From contig CM057061.1 of assembly GCA_029945375.1 (NCBI GenBank), positions 2,232,001 to 2,296,000 on the forward strand: a DNA stretch of 64,000 nucleotides, written 5' to 3'. Both the position numbers and the translations under genes were made by a program. Below the pieces are notes generated by a model. That model did not search any database. It was not told the DNA's origin and saw only the letters and a list, made by a program, of their open reading frames with translations. Numbering within the stretch: position 1 is the stretch's first letter; each line of letters begins with the position of its first letter. This document shows, in pieces, positions 59,934-64,000 of this stretch. This stretch comes from Agaricus subrufescens. Lineage: Eukaryota; Basidiomycota; Agaricomycetes; Agaricales; Agaricaceae.

Positions 59934-61663
59934 ATGTTCCTCCCCCTCCTCCCCCCGGAAATCCTCCTCCGCATCCTCTCCCTCCTCGAGCTCGCCGACG
60001 TCGCCAGGATACGGCAGGTACCGCCCGCGTCCCAGCAGCCTTTTATGCTCACACCCACCAGTCATGCAGACGGCTGCGCGACGTAGCGCAGGACAGGGCG
60101 ATCTGGTCGTCTCTGCTCGCCCAGCAGTGTCTTCTATATCCCATACCGCCATGGTTCGCCTTCTCAGGCACTCCGCCCGCTGCAGAAATCGAACGCGCCG
60201 TTATGTCTACTCATCGCATCGCCCGGGCGTGGTCACGACCGAGGATAGCTCCATTGAGAGTACAGATGCCGGTGGCTGCAACCCTCCTCGTACTGGAAAT
60301 GTTTCTCGACCGGTGGCTTCTGGTAGTCTACGTTAGCGGTCTGGTTCAGCTCTGGGACACTATGTCCGACTCGGTCCCTGCACATGCCTGTTCAAGCTCG
60401 AGTCCACGCTATAAAGTTTGTGCCGAGCTGGTAGTAGACAAAGATGACAATATACCTCAAGCTACGTGGGCATCATGTGCGGCGCAGGTTTCAGATGATG
60501 AGCAAAAGTTAATCGTGTTGTTGAACGGGACATCCCGGTACGTTTCGTTTCTCTTGTTCTCAGGGGTGCTTCTCAGATTTTGAATAGATCCGCATATTGT
60601 TTTGTAGTCGAAGTCGCTTTGAAATCCAATACGTCCTTTGAACTGATAGGGAGGGTTCTAATACCAACGCCAGGAATTGTTAGAACGGCCAGCATCGCCG
60701 ATAACATGCTTATTTTATCTCGTGGAACGAACATTAATCTGGTTGATATATCCGAAATTCCTCGCCGGGATCTCCTTGTCCTATCCTCTTTCTCAGAAGA
60801 ACTCGAAGATGTGGTGAGTCCCATACACCTGCTCCATCGGAAACACTTACATATCGTAGTAGTGGAACGGGACCATCGAAGTTCGCGTCTTTGACCGTTA
60901 CATGTTCGCCTTCAAAGCAAATTCCATCGAAGTCCACAACATGAATGATCTTCTTGCAAGCACAGAGGAGAGAATCTCTCCCAGTCCTATTTCTAGAGAC
61001 TTTTTCCATCGTATTACTTTTCGCGAGGCCAAATACTCCACACCAACGATAACACGCGACGACGACCAATTGGAAATCAAATTCCAAGCATTCGCAAACG
61101 ACGTCCTTACAGGACTATTCCATTACCAAATCTCTTTCCGAAGACGGGGAACCGATCCGCCCATTTTTAGCGTGACGCTACTAAACATATATCCTCTGGC
61201 AGATCATGTCATAACGCAATTTCATACTCACTTGCTGTCACCCGATTCGGAACTGTCTACGCCATCTCCAACTCCCACGAACGAGTTTGGCAACGCCTTT
61301 GGAATGAATCTGAGCGCAAAAGGTTTCCTCACCGCGTTTACAATCGGACGGACTGCAAAACGAGCTATATGGGTAGAGCGTGTTCGTGGAAGTACTGTCA
61401 GGGAAATACATGTGTGGGAGAACTCTAACGCATCGAGCGCTAGCGAAATCTTACCTGGAAGAATTGAAAGTCTTTCCGTGTATACGATAGCTTCATTGGA
61501 TCTGAGAGGTAAAGTCCCGCCAGCTAGTTCACCAGATATAGCTTTGATTCATTTTCTGTGGTTTACAGAGGATGTTACGCGCTGTGCTTTGAGTGAGTCT
61601 ACGGGGTTGATTGTGTGGGGTAATCGTGCAGGAGATATCTTTTTGTTAGATGTGGATGCTTAG
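59934..61663 (+). CDS. F-box protein
   Basis: Four exons (59934-60017, 60062-60537, 60588-60813, 60863-61663) with introns of 44, 50 and 49 bp give 528 residues. The protein opens directly with an F-box (MFLPLLPPEILLRILSLLEL ... RRLRDVAQDRAIWSSLL). The rest is beta-rich in pattern (LLVVYVSGLVQLWDT, LILSRGTNINLVDIS, GTIEVRVFDRYMFAF, GLIVWGNRAGDIFLLDVDA) and looks like a degenerate beta-propeller, so an F-box/WD-like substrate adaptor is plausible. The target is unknown. Confidence 0.82.
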
Positions 61664-61912
61664 CAACTTGTGTTTACTCTGTATTTGCTAATAGAATGAT
61701 GCTGACTCTTGGGTAAAAGGCATTATCATAGTGCGGCGTCCTAGCTCATTCATGTACGCAAAACTATGAAGCTCACTATGCACCATCCACTTGTCATACA
61801 TCCTGCAATTATCGTGAATGTGAATGAATTTCCTGTAGGGTTATATGGACCACGATTAACAAGGTACGTCCTCCTAGAAAATGATCGGACAACCCAGCCA
61901 ACATATCCATCC

Positions 61913-64000
61913 TCATAAACCTATTGCCCCATCCTCCGAAAAAATATTCCCTCCAGTCATAGCAATACGTTGCCACATACTCGAATCATACGGCACACCC
62001 TCAAAACCAACCTGATCCTCAAATCCTTGAACGACCTCCAAGTCTGGCTCCACGATATCTCGTAATTGGGTTTTGGGTATAGCATCTTTATATGCTTTCC
62101 GTTTTAGACGTGTGAGGGTAGCTTGTTCGTATGCATATGCGAAACTTATCAAGTTGAATTCGGAAAATGCGGTACCGAGGAAGGAGAGACCGAATGGGAG
62201 GCCTGGAGCTGGGTTTGGGAGGTGAGGGTAGTGTTGTTCGATTGGGGTAGTGTCGGGGAAGAATCCAAGTGGGACTAGGGAGGATTTGTTGGTTTGAGTA
62301 TTTTGGAGCGAATCTTATAGACGTACCGGTTACAATTGGATACCCGACGATGGCTGATTTAGATAAAAATTAGATGAGGAAGCATGGATTAACGTGTTTT
62401 TGGTTTTACCTGCGGGAGTACTTGTGTGGCCTCGTGCAGGGAGGACAAGAGCATCCAGTTGATATTGTTGAAGTGCAGCATCGATTCCGCGGGTCGCTCC
62501 AAGATCTTTGAGTTGTACAAGGGCTTCATAATAAGTCTCATTAAAACCTTGTGTCTCCTCAGATTGTATTAATCTATCCAGACGTTCCTAAGCGTTCAAG
62601 ATAGGTCATTAATTCTTAACACTTACGAAGACTGGTCCTCGTGTTGAGGAGGTTTCTCGAGATCGGGATTATCATCATTAAACTTGATAACATCTGCAAG
62701 ACTCCGAACACCAGAGGGGTTTTCAATAAGAGATTCAAACCACTGATTCAGCAGAACCTAAAAACGAGAAAGAAAAAGGCCATCAAATTGCAAGCTTGAT
62801 CTAATCCCGAATGACTCGCCTTGAAATCAATCTTCGCTACCAGATCCTCATACCCGGAATTGGACAAAATAAGCTCTTCAGCAGAAGGCATATCTGCAGG
62901 ATCGACTACAGTGGCGCCAAGATCCCTAAGAATATCAAGTGCCTTCTCAAATTCAACCAATACCGAAGGTTCAACACCAGAGTCGCCCGTAGTATCTAGA
63001 TAAACGTGCCTCGGCACACCAATACGTTTCCCCTTCAGTGCGTCCCTGCGCAAAGCTTTGGTATAATCAGGAACGATCTCGGGTTGGGTGAGGGTATAAT
63101 TGTCATTAGGGTCTTTTCCGGCGATTACGGATAGCACAATCGCTGCGTCACTTATAGATCTTGTCATTGGACCCACAGTGTCCTGATGCGCCATTATCGG
63201 AATAACTAAATCATGAGCTCGCGTCAAACTTTCCAAAGAAAAGGAAGTATTATGAGTAAACAGATCGTCACTCACCTCCTGCGCGGGATGTCAGTCCAAC
63301 TGTTGGTTTTATGCCTGCAATATTATTATTACTGGATGGGCATGTAATGCTTCCATCTGTTTCAGTGCCAAGTGTGACAGTGGCCAACCCGATAGATGCA
63401 GCTACACCGGAGCCAGATGAGGATCCACATGGATCAGCACCCGCAAAGTACGCATTTGTTACTTGTCCACTACGTCCTGACCATCCGGAAGGCAAGACGC
63501 CACGTGCATACGCCCATTCAGACATACTGGCTTTTCCTGGATATAGCACATTTGAGATGACATCCATTCAAGCAGGACGATTATAGTGCCTCACCGAGAA
63601 TGATGGCACCAGCCTCGCGGAGTCGCTTCACGACACCGGCATCGTCGGGTACGATAGAACCAAGCAGAGTAAATGAACCAGCTGTAGTGTTCATGCCTGC
63701 CCAAGAGTTATATTAGCATGCATTGCATTCCTCGAGCGGATGACTTCCTACTTTCACTGGCAACAGTCGCGATGTTATCCTTGAAATTGAATAATTTAAG
63801 ACTGTGAGTAAGAGGATACGGATAATGGAGTAGCACCTTAAGGAGTATGGGTATACCGTGCAAAAGACTTCTTCTCCTCGCTTTCTTTTGCCGTTCATCA
63901 TCCAGAACCGCAGCTTGTTGCAAAGCCAATGGGTTAGTTTCGAGTACAACGCGTAACTCCGGCCCCTTGAAATTAACTTCATCTATCCGAGCAAGGTACG
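61913..64000 (-). CDS. Amidase signature enzyme, 5' end beyond the window
   Basis: Minus-strand gene with its N-terminus off the right edge. From the edge: RVVLETNPLALQQAA, LLHGIPILLK (catalytic Lys, at an exon end) continuing DNIATVASE after an intron. Then SEWAYARGVLPSGWSGRSGQ, the signature GSSSGSGVAASIG (cis-Ser) and GTETDGSITCPSS (nucleophile Ser), followed by PTVGLTSRAG, MAHQDTVGPMTRS and a C-terminal exon with VGFEGVPYDSSMWQRIA. All three Ser-Ser-Lys residues are present. Similar fungal enzymes are annotated as amidases or as subunit A of glutamyl-tRNA amidotransferase; the sequence favours a stand-alone amidase. Substrate unknown. Several introns. Confidence 0.88.

Overview
This is nuclear DNA of a filamentous basidiomycete, most likely an Agaricomycete (mushroom-forming fungus). 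Genes are split by many 44-65 bp introns with GT...AG ends. Several F-box-like genes are present. The middle holds a family of NACHT STAND ATPases (NLR-like proteins) of the type expanded in mushrooms. Species cannot be named from the sequence. All exon joins below were derived by hand from splice signals and reading-frame continuity; summed exons give whole codon numbers in every model where this was checked.

Left arm (1-30462), mostly housekeeping genes: a membrane-anchored coiled-coil protein running off the left edge; a DUF2015/UPF0357 protein; a DUF1771-Smr protein; a KAT14/ATAC2-like GNAT acetyltransferase; three F-box-like proteins; two alpha/beta hydrolases, one of the homoserine O-acetyltransferase-like family; an RTC4-like protein; an HSD10-like SDR dehydrogenase; mitochondrial glutaredoxin GRX5; the Zim17/Tim15 zinc-finger co-chaperone; a very divergent histone H3-like protein that may be a CENP-A; a Sec72-like TPR protein; and the DEAD-box helicase DED1.

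Middle (about 31.8-55.9 kb): an array of seven NACHT loci, called A to G here. A, B, E and F look intact on the minus strand. C is an internally deleted minus-strand relic. D is inverted on the plus strand and complete except for one nonsense codon. G is a diverged, broken member at the right edge. A, B, D, E and F share a five-exon layout with a 30-33 nt exon 2, an exon 3 of 1610 nt (1613 in A), a 168 nt exon 4 and a 51 nt last intron. B to F also share promoter and flank blocks. The proteins have a Ser/Arg/Pro-rich N-terminus, a NACHT ATPase with clear Walker A and B motifs, and a short C-terminal block with no WD40, ankyrin or TPR repeats. This array is the most interesting part of the window: a local NLR-like expansion with visible gene death, inversion, flank reuse and intron change.

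Right arm (55.9-64 kb) returns to ordinary genes: a possible DUF6593-like protein, a METTL16-type U6 snRNA methyltransferase divergently paired 54 bp from an F-box gene, and an amidase-signature enzyme running off the right edge.
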